Position numbers and translations under genes: made by a program | The notes under the pieces: generated by a model | Databases searched by the model: none | Told to the model about the DNA's origin: nothing | What the model saw: the letters and a program-made list of their open reading frames with translations, nothing else | DNA from: Bacteroidales bacterium | GTDB lineage: Bacteria > Bacteroidota > Bacteroidia > Bacteroidales > JAIOZK01 | Reading direction: 5' to 3' | Length of the DNA: 37,721 bases | Assembly: GCA_021740625.1 (NCBI GenBank) | Contig: JAIOZK010000033.1 | Coordinates: forward strand, 1 to 37,721 | Shown: one piece after another, positions 1 to 7,234 of the stretch | Layout: each line of letters opens with the position of its first letter | Numbering within the stretch: the stretch's first letter is position 1

Positions 1-119
1 CCAAGAGGATTATATGCACCATGATGCGGCATGACGAAAAAGGAAAACTTATATTGACTGTTATTCAACAACATAGAAAAACAATCTTTCTCTATAAACA
101 GGTAATAACAGACATTTAA
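1..119 (+). CDS. 3' end of an unidentified gene, or non-coding
   Basis: An open frame enters from the left edge (codons from base 3) and stops with TAA at 117-119. Two in-frame ATGs lie at 21 and 24. The visible 38 residues are basic and hydrophobic with no motif I recognise. It may be the tail of a gene whose body lies outside the window, or chance reading. The following 70 bases are AT-rich with no clear signal. Confidence 0.2.
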   Translation, partial: KRIICTMMRHDEKGKLILTVIQQHRKTIFLYKQVITDI

Positions 120-189
120 ATTAAGTGCGAAACTTTAGTTTATTATTTTATACAAAGCTCCTAACATAGCAATATTTCAATATTTTGAC

Positions 190-378
190 ATGTATATTAT
201 GGCATTCATGTTTTTATACATCATTGCCATGTTTATAAATATCAGGAGCATAACACAAATCTCTTTCCGGGGAGAAAACTTCAAAGCTTATTTAAATTAC
301 AATTACCTGATTGTCCTGGTGATCATCATACTGGTGCTCAGGATTGGTCTTTCACAAGGCCTGTCAATCGGATTTTAA
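190..378 (+). CDS. possible small membrane protein, 62 aa
   Basis: The predicted 62-residue protein has two hydrophobic stretches (about residues 4-17 and 38-53) joined by a short polar loop, consistent with a two-helix membrane peptide. I recognise no family. There is no strong Shine-Dalgarno, but Bacteroidota often lack one. Its stop overlaps by four bases the stop of the convergent PLP-enzyme gene. It could be a genuine small protein, the C-terminal remnant of a larger membrane protein, or chance: AT-rich DNA readily produces hydrophobic frames. Confidence 0.3.
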   Translation: MYIMAFMFLYIIAMFINIRSITQISFRGENFKAYLNYNYLIVLVIIILVLRIGLSQGLSIGF

Positions 379-1454
379 TCCCAGATAATGCTTTCCCGGA
401 TTAGCAGATCGCTGACAAGACAAGAATGAACGGGTAATACAGCCAGCAGATTACCAATATGAATTCTATCATAGGTTTCTTTGTTCGTGCGTATAATCCC
501 ATGTTCCTGGGACAATTTACGAATGAATGTTTCTTCAAGCGGCCGGGACCATGAGTTATTCTTAAAGAGCAATGAAATCAGGCCATACATGGCTTCCCCT
601 TTGGAATTCAAAACAAAGTCTTTTGATAAATGAACTGCACCTCCATAGATGACGATTTCATTTCTCTCCATATGTTTTGCAACTACCGGGCATAAAACTG
701 CTGATGCAATCTCATCCGGATGACACGAGCCCAGTTCGTTCTGCATGACATCATAAAAGACAAAATTACCCGGTCTGATCTCATCAATCCCGCTGAAATC
801 TTCCATGATGCTGCAGGAGGGCGTGTCGCCGATGCTTAGCAAGAGACCGGGAAATGCATGGATGAATTCTTCTTTCAAAGCCTGTAGCTTACGAATACTC
901 TGTAAATGTATTTGCCCGATTTCCTGTTTGGATTTTGCATCATACGTGTTTCCCGAATGGACTAAAAACCCTTTGAATGAAAGCATGGGATCATGCTGAG
1001 ATTTAAACAGTATGCTGGAAATAATTTTCGTGTTGGAAGCATCCAGGCCGGTTCTGTGATATCCGGTATCGATCTTGATGTAAAAATTGCATGGGTGCTG
1101 TAGTTTATTTGAGAGGAATTTAAAAGTTTCTTCGGATTCGAGCAAGAGGGATAATTTTATTTCACTGGCCAACCGATTGATATCGTCCAGTTCCAGGATG
1201 TTAACCGGAAAAGCCACCAGGATGTCTTTCCAGCTATGTTTTGCAAAATAACTGGCCATTGTAACGGATGAAACCGTTATACTTTCAACTCCAAAATCAC
1301 GGAACCAGTTTCCGACCTCTGCCGATTGGTGTGTTTTGAAATGAGGTCGGAAAATCAATCCGTGCCTGTGGGCTTTTTCTGCCATTTTCTTAATATTTTT
1401 CAGGCAGATTGTTTTGTCGATGACCATCCTTGGTTTATTAATACCTGCTATCAT
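375..1454 (-). CDS. D-threonine aldolase / D-serine dehydratase-like PLP enzyme
   Basis: A 359-aa fold-type III (alanine racemase-like) PLP enzyme of the D-threonine aldolase / DSD1 family. Members cleave D-threonine to glycine and acetaldehyde, or dehydrate D-serine. The N-terminal TIM-barrel domain carries the PLP lysine in the RPHFKTH motif (K40). A second conserved block has GDTPSC, followed by the PGNFVFYD stretch. The C-terminal PVHSC motif (H343, C345) matches the metal-binding His/Cys pair that separates this family from alanine racemases. Length is normal for the family. The ATG overlaps the TGA of the upstream beta-helix gene by four bases, so the two are probably translated as a coupled operon. 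Which D-amino acid is used cannot be decided from sequence; D-threonine, D-serine and 3-hydroxyaspartate are all possible. Confidence 0.85.
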   Translation of the reverse strand: MIAGINKPRMVIDKTICLKNIKKMAEKAHRHGLIFRPHFKTHQSAEVGNWFRDFGVESITVSSVTMASYFAKHSWKDILVAFPVNILELDDINRLASEIKLSLLLESEETFKFLSNKLQHPCNFYIKIDTGYHRTGLDASNTKIISSILFKSQHDPMLSFKGFLVHSGNTYDAKSKQEIGQIHLQSIRKLQALKEEFIHAFPGLLLSIGDTPSCSIMEDFSGIDEIRPGNFVFYDVMQNELGSCHPDEIASAVLCPVVAKHMERNEIVIYGGAVHLSKDFVLNSKGEAMYGLISLLFKNNSWSRPLEETFIRKLSQEHGIIRTNKETYDRIHIGNLLAVLPVHSCLVSDLLIRESIIWD

Positions 1455-3217
1455 CTCTTGAGTAGAAGTTTTTGTGTATGAACATGCTTGTCTGATAAAA
1501 ACCGGATCAAATACAATCCATCAGTTAAATGATCTTCCAGGACAATTTTGGATGGAGTCTGATCGAATTCTCTGAGCAGCCTTCCCTGTATGTTATATAT
1601 TAATACCTTTCCGATCTTTTTCCTGGATTTCAGGTACACAATTCCTGTGCTGGGATTCGGAAAAAGCTCAATCGAATGCTCGTATTCCCAGGTGTTTTTA
1701 ACGGTGTAAAGCGTATCTGAACAAACTGTTTTGGTCCATCCCTTCAGATACCTTTCCCTGGCGGGAATGCTATATTCGCCGGTATCATTTGGTGGGCCAA
1801 TCGGAGGCCAGGGATCTGTGATGTCCCAGAAAGCAGGGATATCGGATCGGTAATAAGATGTATCCGGCAAGTCGCCTGTTCCTTCCGGGAGGATTGTTCC
1901 CTTAAAATTATTCCCATATTCAAAGTGATCTTCCCCTGTGAGTAAATAAAAACCAATTGGATTGGTTATTTCATTGCCGACAAAATTCTGCATACCGGTT
2001 TCCGTTGTGTCGGAGCTTGTCATGAAAATACCATATAATTCAGGCCTGTTCCTGAACATGGTATTCCATGGTCCCGAGGGTCCCCAGTAATGATCAATGA
2101 TGATGTTTTGTACAATATTACCTTCAAAAAGATTGGCAAAGGCAAAATGACCATGAAGGGAAATGTCACCCGAAAAATCATGAATGGGCTCGCTTCGATA
2201 AGGTTCGATGGAATAATTGTAGGCGAATACATTGCCGTTGGCACCTGTTTTTATCATGAGGGCATGGCGGAGATGTTTGAGTATATTGTTTTCGACCAGG
2301 CATTCACCGCTGTGTTTATTCAGTGTAATTCCGTATCCTCTTGTTCCGGAGCCATTATAAGCAAATGCGTCGTGTATGTATGAACCCGTAATTTCAACGC
2401 CACTGCATTGTGTCAGGTAAATATGACTGCCAATACTTTTGGAACTTTCAACACCCCGGATCCAGCAGTTCGTGGCAAAAGCAAAGTAGAAATTATACCC
2501 CACGCCCTGTAATGCATTGTCAGCCCGGGTAATTTTAAAACATTCCAAGCCTGTTTCATGGGCAGTTTCAATGGGCCTTACTTCCGGGTTTAATCCCGGA
2601 TCATAGTTGAAACGCAAAGGATTTTGGATCATGAGCGTATCTGTTGAAATGGCTTTGATATAAATGATCTGCCCGACGGAGTGATCTGCCCAGGAAATTG
2701 GCTCCGTATCCCAGCTTCCATTGCTCTGCCTTAATTCTGCCCATGCATTTGCTTCAAAAAGGGATGGATCAGTAACAACAATATATCCGGATCCTTTCTC
2801 AAAACCTGCGACAAGTGTGGTAAAATCAACGGATTGTCCGTGATCGATGTTAAAACAATTCTCTGCTGCTCCGCCCAGGTCGAAAACAAAATGTGTTTCA
2901 TCAGAAGATGCACCACGAATGATTACACTGTCGGTTAAATTGATTCCGGATCTGAACAGGAAGGTGCCCGGAGGAAAACTGATCACTCCTCTATTTCCGG
3001 CCAGGAAGCTGATGGCATCGTTCAGGGCTGTGGCATTATCAGTCAGGCTGTCACCGTTTGCACCAAAATCAACGGCATTGATGATAAGCTCCGGATGGGG
3101 TATGTTACCTGGGTATCCGGCAACCGACCAGTCCACCCTTCTTTCAACCGGTATCACCTGTGCGCTGACATTTGAAAACCATAAAAGAAATATAATTATG
3201 TTGTATACGTTTCTCAT
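1451..3217 (-). CDS. secreted right-handed beta-helix (pectate-lyase-like) protein with T9SS sorting domain
   Basis: A 588-aa exported protein. Residues 1-19 form a signal peptide cleaved before Q20. From about residue 45 the INAVDFGANGDS motif and the following FPPGTFLFRS segment are typical of the Pectate_lyase_3 / parallel beta-helix family, which includes polysaccharide lyases and glycoside hydrolases. The middle (about 200-400) is rich in the Asn/Gly/Ile turns expected of stacked helix coils. The last 75 residues start with ELFPNPSTG and form a T9SS type A sorting domain, so the protein should be exported through the outer membrane and attached or released at the cell surface. Its substrate is not predictable. 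It is the first gene of an overlapping pair with the D-threonine aldolase-like gene. Confidence 0.85.
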   Translation of the reverse strand: MRNVYNIIIFLLWFSNVSAQVIPVERRVDWSVAGYPGNIPHPELIINAVDFGANGDSLTDNATALNDAISFLAGNRGVISFPPGTFLFRSGINLTDSVIIRGASSDETHFVFDLGGAAENCFNIDHGQSVDFTTLVAGFEKGSGYIVVTDPSLFEANAWAELRQSNGSWDTEPISWADHSVGQIIYIKAISTDTLMIQNPLRFNYDPGLNPEVRPIETAHETGLECFKITRADNALQGVGYNFYFAFATNCWIRGVESSKSIGSHIYLTQCSGVEITGSYIHDAFAYNGSGTRGYGITLNKHSGECLVENNILKHLRHALMIKTGANGNVFAYNYSIEPYRSEPIHDFSGDISLHGHFAFANLFEGNIVQNIIIDHYWGPSGPWNTMFRNRPELYGIFMTSSDTTETGMQNFVGNEITNPIGFYLLTGEDHFEYGNNFKGTILPEGTGDLPDTSYYRSDIPAFWDITDPWPPIGPPNDTGEYSIPARERYLKGWTKTVCSDTLYTVKNTWEYEHSIELFPNPSTGIVYLKSRKKIGKVLIYNIQGRLLREFDQTPSKIVLEDHLTDGLYLIRFLSDKHVHTQKLLLKR

Positions 3218-3267
3218 TTATACAAATTTACATTTTTGATCACTATCTTTAATTAAATATAATAATT

Positions 3268-3807
3268 ATGAGAACATCAAAAATTGCCGGCATCCTGATA
3301 TTTTTCTTTATTGTAATGATATCCTGCCAGAATGAGCCCACAGAGGAACAAAGAGAACTAATCACCGAAAAGGTACAGTACGACGTATTCATCAAGAGCC
3401 CCAATTCTGATTATGACTGGTGGATTGAAAACCTGCCGGGGCCACAAAGAGAAGATCTGGTTGAATGGATCTTTGATGCAGCCGAAAGTGGGGACATGCA
3501 AGCTTATGATTACTTTGATAATGAGCTGAGCCCGGAAGATATCAAAAATATTGGTGTGGATACGATCTACCAAACCCTCCGAAGAACGGAAGCTCCATTT
3601 GAGGAGTATGATACCATGATTGTTACCAATCTTGAGACAAAGAATATCAGCAAAATACGCTTCCTTGAGAGATGGTATTTTGATGATGACCGGGATGCCA
3701 TTGAAAAAGAAGTGATCGGCATTGCCCCGGTACTGGAAAGAAAAGATGCAGAAGGCAGGTTCCTGGCCAATCATCCTTTGTTCTGGTTGTATTTCGAGGA
3801 AAGATAG
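3268..3807 (+). CDS. GldN/PorN-like lipoprotein, short form
   Basis: A 179-aa predicted lipoprotein. A hydrophobic leader ends in the lipobox MISC with the lipidated cysteine at C20. From about residue 65 the sequence resembles the GldN/PorN family of T9SS components: a DAAESG / AYDYF segment, then an RFLERWYFD block, a VIGIAPVLE block and the terminal PLFWLYF. I match these from memory of GldN, where corresponding blocks read roughly EDWFFD, IIGIAP and PLFWIYF. GldN is about 300 aa and periplasmic; this protein is shorter and apparently membrane-anchored. No gldK, gldL or gldM lies next to it. It could be a T9SS accessory factor, a GldN paralogue, or a domain used elsewhere. The gene is divergent from the T9SS beta-helix gene upstream. 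Confidence 0.6.
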   Translation: MRTSKIAGILIFFFIVMISCQNEPTEEQRELITEKVQYDVFIKSPNSDYDWWIENLPGPQREDLVEWIFDAAESGDMQAYDYFDNELSPEDIKNIGVDTIYQTLRRTEAPFEEYDTMIVTNLETKNISKIRFLERWYFDDDRDAIEKEVIGIAPVLERKDAEGRFLANHPLFWLYFEER

Positions 3808-3817
3808 CCGTAAATTT

Positions 3818-3988
3818 TTAGCCACGAATGCACGAATGAGATGTTCATTTGTGTGCTGGTATATTGGTGTATAGGTATATTAGTATCCCTGTACAAAGAG
3901 GAATTCATTAAATTTTAAAATCGTTAAACCATCTAACCAGCATACCAATTAACCAGTAGACTATTCCAATTCGCGCATTCGTGGCTAA
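3818..3988 (+). repeat. intergenic inverted-repeat element
   Basis: Arms of 20 bases at 3818-3837 and 3969-3988 are complementary at 19 of 20 positions (TTAGCCACGAATGCACGAAT and its complement). Inside them is a second, looser pair: a CTGGTATATTGGTGTATAGG-type stretch at about 3855-3877 and a run with repeated AACCA near 3925-3955. The unit fills almost the whole gap between the lipoprotein and the M16 protease gene. It resembles the dispersed, non-coding palindromic units often seen between genes in Bacteroidota, possibly MITE-like. No transposase is linked to it. Confidence 0.65.
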
Positions 3989-4003
3989 CTCAGCGAAGCT
4001 GAT

Positions 4004-4033
4004 TTTGTTTGGTTTTCATTTCCTTTATCTTTG
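4004..4033 (+). promoter_or_regulatory. Bacteroidota-type promoter of the M16 protease gene
   Basis: A -33 TTTG at 4004-4007 and a perfect -7 box TATCTTTG (consensus TAnnTTTG) at 4026-4033 are separated by 18 bases. Transcription would start near 4040, about 17 bases before the ATG at 4057. The promoter lies just outside the inverted-repeat element that ends at 3988. Confidence 0.6.
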
Positions 4034-4056
4034 TGCTCATTTTGCAATAGATTAGA

Positions 4057-5298
4057 ATGGATTACCAGGAACACAGATTGGATAATGGGGTCAGGTTGAT
4101 CCACAAAAGTGTTAAATCGGAAGTTTCGCACCTGGCCTGGATGCTGAATGCCGGTACGCGGGATGAGCATGCCGGAGAAGCAGGAATTGCCCATTTTATT
4201 GAGCATGTGATTTTCAAAGGTACGCGGAAGCGCAAGGCTTATCACGTTTTGAGCCGCATGGAAAATGTGGGAGGCGACCTGAATGCCTATACCACCAAGG
4301 AAGAAACAGTGGTATTCAACTCTTTCCTGAATCCTCATTACGAGCGTGCCATCGAATTGTTAGCCGATATCGTAAGCAATTCCACATTTCCAGAAAAAGA
4401 GGTCATCAAGGAGCGGGATGTGGTGATCGACGAGATCAATCATTATAAAGATACTCCCTCGGAAGAGATCTATGATGAATTTGAAGGCCTTTTGTTTGAC
4501 GGTCATCCTCTGGGAAAAAACATCCTGGGTACTCCCAATGATGTAATGGATATCGATAAAAACAAGATATTGTCTTTTATCGATAATCATTATCATACAG
4601 ACCGGATGCTGATCGCATCGGTTGGAAACATTCCTTTCGGGAAATTGGTTTTGCTGGTGGAAAAGCATTTTGGGGAAATGCAAGAGCGGGTATCAGAAGG
4701 AATGCGGGAAAAGTTTTCGGCATATATCCCGAAGAACAGACAGGAGAGGAGAAATACATTTTTATCGCATGGCTGCATAGGCAACCTGGCCTATTCACAT
4801 GATGACAAGAAAAGGCTTGATCTTGTATTGCTGAACAATTTGCTTGGCGGGCCGGGAATGAACTCCAGGCTGAACCTTGCAATCCGTGAAAAATACGGTT
4901 TCACTTACATGATCGATTCTCAGTACCTTTCTTATTCGGATACGGGAGTTTTCTGCATTTATCTGGGTACAGACAAAGGATACATGGAACGTTCGATCAG
5001 GCTGGTTCACCAGGAATTGAAGAAACTACGCGAAAAGAAACTGGGCACTCTGCAGTTGAAAAGGGCCAAACAGCAGATCATTGGTCAGATGGCCATTTCG
5101 CTGGAATCCAATCAGAACAGAATGCTGGCTGCAGGTAAGTCGTATTTGCATCTAAACCGTGTGAATACTTTCAAAGAACTTTCAGCAAGGATCGAAAATA
5201 TCAGTGCATTGGAATTGCTCGAAGTGGCCAATGAAATCTTTGACCCGGGTCAGATCAGTACCCTGGTGTATCAATCAAATAACAGCAAACATGATTAA
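4057..5298 (+). CDS. M16 family zinc metalloprotease
   Basis: A 413-aa pitrilysin/insulinase-family (M16) peptidase. The inverted zinc motif HFIEH is at residues 46-50 and the third ligand glutamate, in VVIDEI, is at E126, exactly 76 residues after H50 as the family requires. The N-terminal half is therefore the catalytic domain. The C-terminal half (about 220-400, including the conserved LLGGPGMNSRL segment) is the paired inactive M16 domain, so the length is normal. There is no signal peptide, so it is probably cytoplasmic, like the processing-peptidase-like bacterial members. Its stop overlaps the ATG of the O-methyltransferase gene, indicating a two-gene operon. Confidence 0.92.
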   Translation: MDYQEHRLDNGVRLIHKSVKSEVSHLAWMLNAGTRDEHAGEAGIAHFIEHVIFKGTRKRKAYHVLSRMENVGGDLNAYTTKEETVVFNSFLNPHYERAIELLADIVSNSTFPEKEVIKERDVVIDEINHYKDTPSEEIYDEFEGLLFDGHPLGKNILGTPNDVMDIDKNKILSFIDNHYHTDRMLIASVGNIPFGKLVLLVEKHFGEMQERVSEGMREKFSAYIPKNRQERRNTFLSHGCIGNLAYSHDDKKRLDLVLLNNLLGGPGMNSRLNLAIREKYGFTYMIDSQYLSYSDTGVFCIYLGTDKGYMERSIRLVHQELKKLREKKLGTLQLKRAKQQIIGQMAISLESNQNRMLAAGKSYLHLNRVNTFKELSARIENISALELLEVANEIFDPGQISTLVYQSNNSKHD

Positions 5299-5926
5299 GA
5301 AAGAATATCAGCAATATGCCGAATCCCATACCACACCTGAATCCAAGCTGATGTTCCGGCTCAACCGGGAAACAAACCTGAAAACAGTCTATCCCCGTAT
5401 GCTTTCAGGGCATTACCAGGGCAAATTTTTGGAAATGATCAGCATGATGATCCGGCCGCGACGGGTCCTGGAGGTAGGGACTTTCACAGGCTATTCCACG
5501 ATATGTCTTGCAAAAGGTTTAAAACAAGACGGATTATTATACACAATTGATGTAAATCCCGAAATGGAAGATATTTTTAAGAATTATTTTAAGGAAGCAG
5601 GGCTGTATCTAAAGATCAAAACGCATTTTGGAAAGGCACTTGAGATCATTCCAGGGCTTCAAGAAACTTTTGACCTTGTTTTTATTGATGCTGATAAAGA
5701 GAACTACCTGAACTATTATCAGATGGTTTTTGATAAAGTTGCTGAAGGAGGCTTTATTTTGGCCGACAATGCTTTCTGGGACGGACATGTGATGAAAAGA
5801 AAAAAAGACAAGGAAACACAGGGCATTGCCGACTTCAATGAATTTGTGCAAAATGATACTCGTGTGGAAAATATTTTACTGACCATACGGGATGGTTTAA
5901 TGCTGCTCAGGAAAATCCAATCCTAA
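5291..5926 (+). CDS. SAM-dependent O-methyltransferase (CCoAOMT-like)
   Basis: A 211-aa class I methyltransferase of the O-methyltransferase family 3 type (caffeoyl-CoA / catechol-like). SAM-binding motif I is VLEVGTFTGYST at about residues 59-70. The DLVFIDADKENY block that follows supplies the metal-binding acidic residues, and ILADNAFWDG is the next conserved loop. I chose the ATG at 5291, which overlaps the M16 stop, rather than upstream starts, because the family begins about here and the overlap suits translational coupling. The acceptor substrate is unknown. The enzyme is soluble and cytoplasmic. Confidence 0.88.
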   Translation: MIKKEYQQYAESHTTPESKLMFRLNRETNLKTVYPRMLSGHYQGKFLEMISMMIRPRRVLEVGTFTGYSTICLAKGLKQDGLLYTIDVNPEMEDIFKNYFKEAGLYLKIKTHFGKALEIIPGLQETFDLVFIDADKENYLNYYQMVFDKVAEGGFILADNAFWDGHVMKRKKDKETQGIADFNEFVQNDTRVENILLTIRDGLMLLRKIQS

Positions 5927-5932
5927 AAATCT

Positions 5933-5988
5933 CTTGGTGCCTTCATGTCTTTGCGGTTTTCTTGCCACAAAGACACGAAAACACTAAG
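5933..5988 (+). repeat. palindromic dispersed repeat between convergent genes
   Basis: Arms at 5933-5957 and 5964-5988 match at 19 of 25 positions around a six-base loop. The right arm reads GCCACAAAGACACGAAAACA and then CTAAG. This wording is familiar as a dispersed palindrome in Bacteroidota and Chlorobi genomes. It lies between the convergent methyltransferase and purE genes, where the hairpin could act as a two-way terminator or mRNA 3' stabiliser, although it lacks a strong T-run. Confidence 0.6.
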
Positions 5989-6000
5989 AATAACAAAGTC

Positions 6001-6507
6001 TTAATTCGTCTTATACTCAAATTTCACCTCTTTCAAATCCTCATTGGCCTTGACGATCTTGGATTTGAGGTTTTCCTTGAATTCGATGGTTTTCTGCATG
6101 ATCTCTTCATCACCAGTGGCCATCATCTGGGCTGCCAGGATGCCTGCATTTCTTGCGCCATTAATACCAACTGTTGCTACCGGGATGCCGGGAGGCATTT
6201 GCACGATGGCCAGCAAAGAATCCATTCCATCCAGGGAAGCTTTAATGGGTACTCCGATCACCGGCACCGGTGTCATGGCTGCGATTACACCTGGAAGGTG
6301 AGCTGCCATACCTGCTCCCGCGATAATCACCTTGATGCCCCTGTCTTTGGCTCCCTTGGCGAATTCTTCCACCTTCTCAGGGGTGCGGTGTGCCGAAAGG
6401 GCATTGATTTCGAAGGGGATTTGCATATCATTTAATATCTCTGCTGCTTTTTCCATTACAGGCAGATCTGAAGTGCTGCCCATGATGATACTAACTTTTG
6501 CTGTCAT
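6001..6507 (-). CDS. purE: N5-carboxyaminoimidazole ribonucleotide mutase (PurE)
   Basis: A 168-aa class I PurE, which converts N5-CAIR to CAIR in purine synthesis. Hallmarks are the N-terminal IIMGSTSDLPVM, the SAHRTPE loop (about residues 38-44) that binds substrate, IAGAGMAAHLPGV, and the GINGARNAGILAAQ block. Length is normal. It is transcribed alone; purK is not adjacent. It is convergent with the methyltransferase gene and divergent from the hypoxanthine salvage gene, so two purine genes with opposite roles share one intergenic region. Confidence 0.97.
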   Translation of the reverse strand: MTAKVSIIMGSTSDLPVMEKAAEILNDMQIPFEINALSAHRTPEKVEEFAKGAKDRGIKVIIAGAGMAAHLPGVIAAMTPVPVIGVPIKASLDGMDSLLAIVQMPPGIPVATVGINGARNAGILAAQMMATGDEEIMQKTIEFKENLKSKIVKANEDLKEVKFEYKTN

Positions 6508-6559
6508 ATTTATTCACTGTTTTTGTTTACTATTTGTTGACAAAATTAAAAATTTAAAC

Positions 6560-6590
6560 TTTAGCAGGCATTGCATTGCGATTACCTTTG
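6560..6590 (+). promoter_or_regulatory. promoter that fixes the hpt start region
   Basis: A -7 box TACCTTTG at 6583-6590 and TTTA at 6560-6563 (near-consensus -33) are separated by 19 bases. Predicted transcription starts near 6597. An upstream in-frame ATG at 6571 lies inside the promoter and cannot be the start, leaving 6607 or 6622. Confidence 0.55.
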
Positions 6591-6606
6591 TAACAATCAA
6601 TCCGTA

Positions 6607-7158
6607 ATGAATGTTCAAGCGATGAAAAAAGTAAAAGTTCGTGATAAGGAGTTTGCCATATACCTGAAAGAAAAACAGATTCAGAAAGCCGTAAGCAAGA
6701 TGTCGGATGAAATCAGCAAAGACTTGCATGGCAAAGTTCCTCTCTTTCTGATAATCCTGAACGGTGCTTTTGTTTTTGCATCTGATCTGTTGAGGAAGGT
6801 TAAACTGGATTGCGAAGTATCATTCGTAAAGCTTTCTTCCTATGTGGGAACACAGAGTACGGCCCATGTGCGAGAATTGATCGGCCTCGACCGTGTTTTG
6901 AAAGATCGCTATGTGGTAATCCTGGAAGATATTATCGATACAGGCATCACCATGGAATATACCATACAGAAACTGAAAGAGCTGGAAGCCGCGGATGTCA
7001 GGATCGCAAGCCTGCTGTTTAAACCCGATGCATTTCAGAAAAATTACAAAATCGATTATGTCGGCCTGGAGATACCCAATGATTTTATCATTGGTTACGG
7101 GTTGGATTATGACGGCTTTGGAAGGAACCTGCCGGATATTTACAAGATTGTTGAATAA
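6607..7158 (+). CDS. hpt: hypoxanthine phosphoribosyltransferase
   Basis: A type I phosphoribosyltransferase of about 180 aa that salvages hypoxanthine (and usually guanine) using PRPP. The PRPP loop is VVILEDIIDTGITM, with the paired acidic residues, followed by the YGLDYDG motif near the C-terminus typical of HPRT. LILNGAFVFASDL is the conserved early loop. Two starts are possible after the promoter: 6607, or 6622 (MKKVKVRDK). An earlier ATG at 6571 overlaps the -7 box and is rejected. Monocistronic, divergent from purE. Confidence 0.93.
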   Translation: MNVQAMKKVKVRDKEFAIYLKEKQIQKAVSKMSDEISKDLHGKVPLFLIILNGAFVFASDLLRKVKLDCEVSFVKLSSYVGTQSTAHVRELIGLDRVLKDRYVVILEDIIDTGITMEYTIQKLKELEAADVRIASLLFKPDAFQKNYKIDYVGLEIPNDFIIGYGLDYDGFGRNLPDIYKIVE

Positions 7159-7200
7159 GTGAAAAAGCAAAGTTTACTGCTGGAAAGTTAATTTCAAATT

Positions 7201-7234
7201 ACTTTGTGCACGATTTGATCTAATCTCACAAAGT
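7201..7234. terminator. possible bidirectional hairpin between hpt and a convergent gene
   Basis: A perfect 8-bp inverted repeat ACTTTGTG (7201-7208) and CACAAAGT (7227-7234) with an 18-base loop. It sits in the 67-base gap between two convergent genes and reaches the last codons of the minus-strand one. The stem is AT-rich and there is no long T-run, so a terminator role is only a suggestion. Confidence 0.3.

Noticed and set aside
6571-6606. Upstream ATG extension of hpt
   Set aside because: The ATG overlaps the promoter -7 box and lies before the predicted transcription start; the added residues do not match the family.
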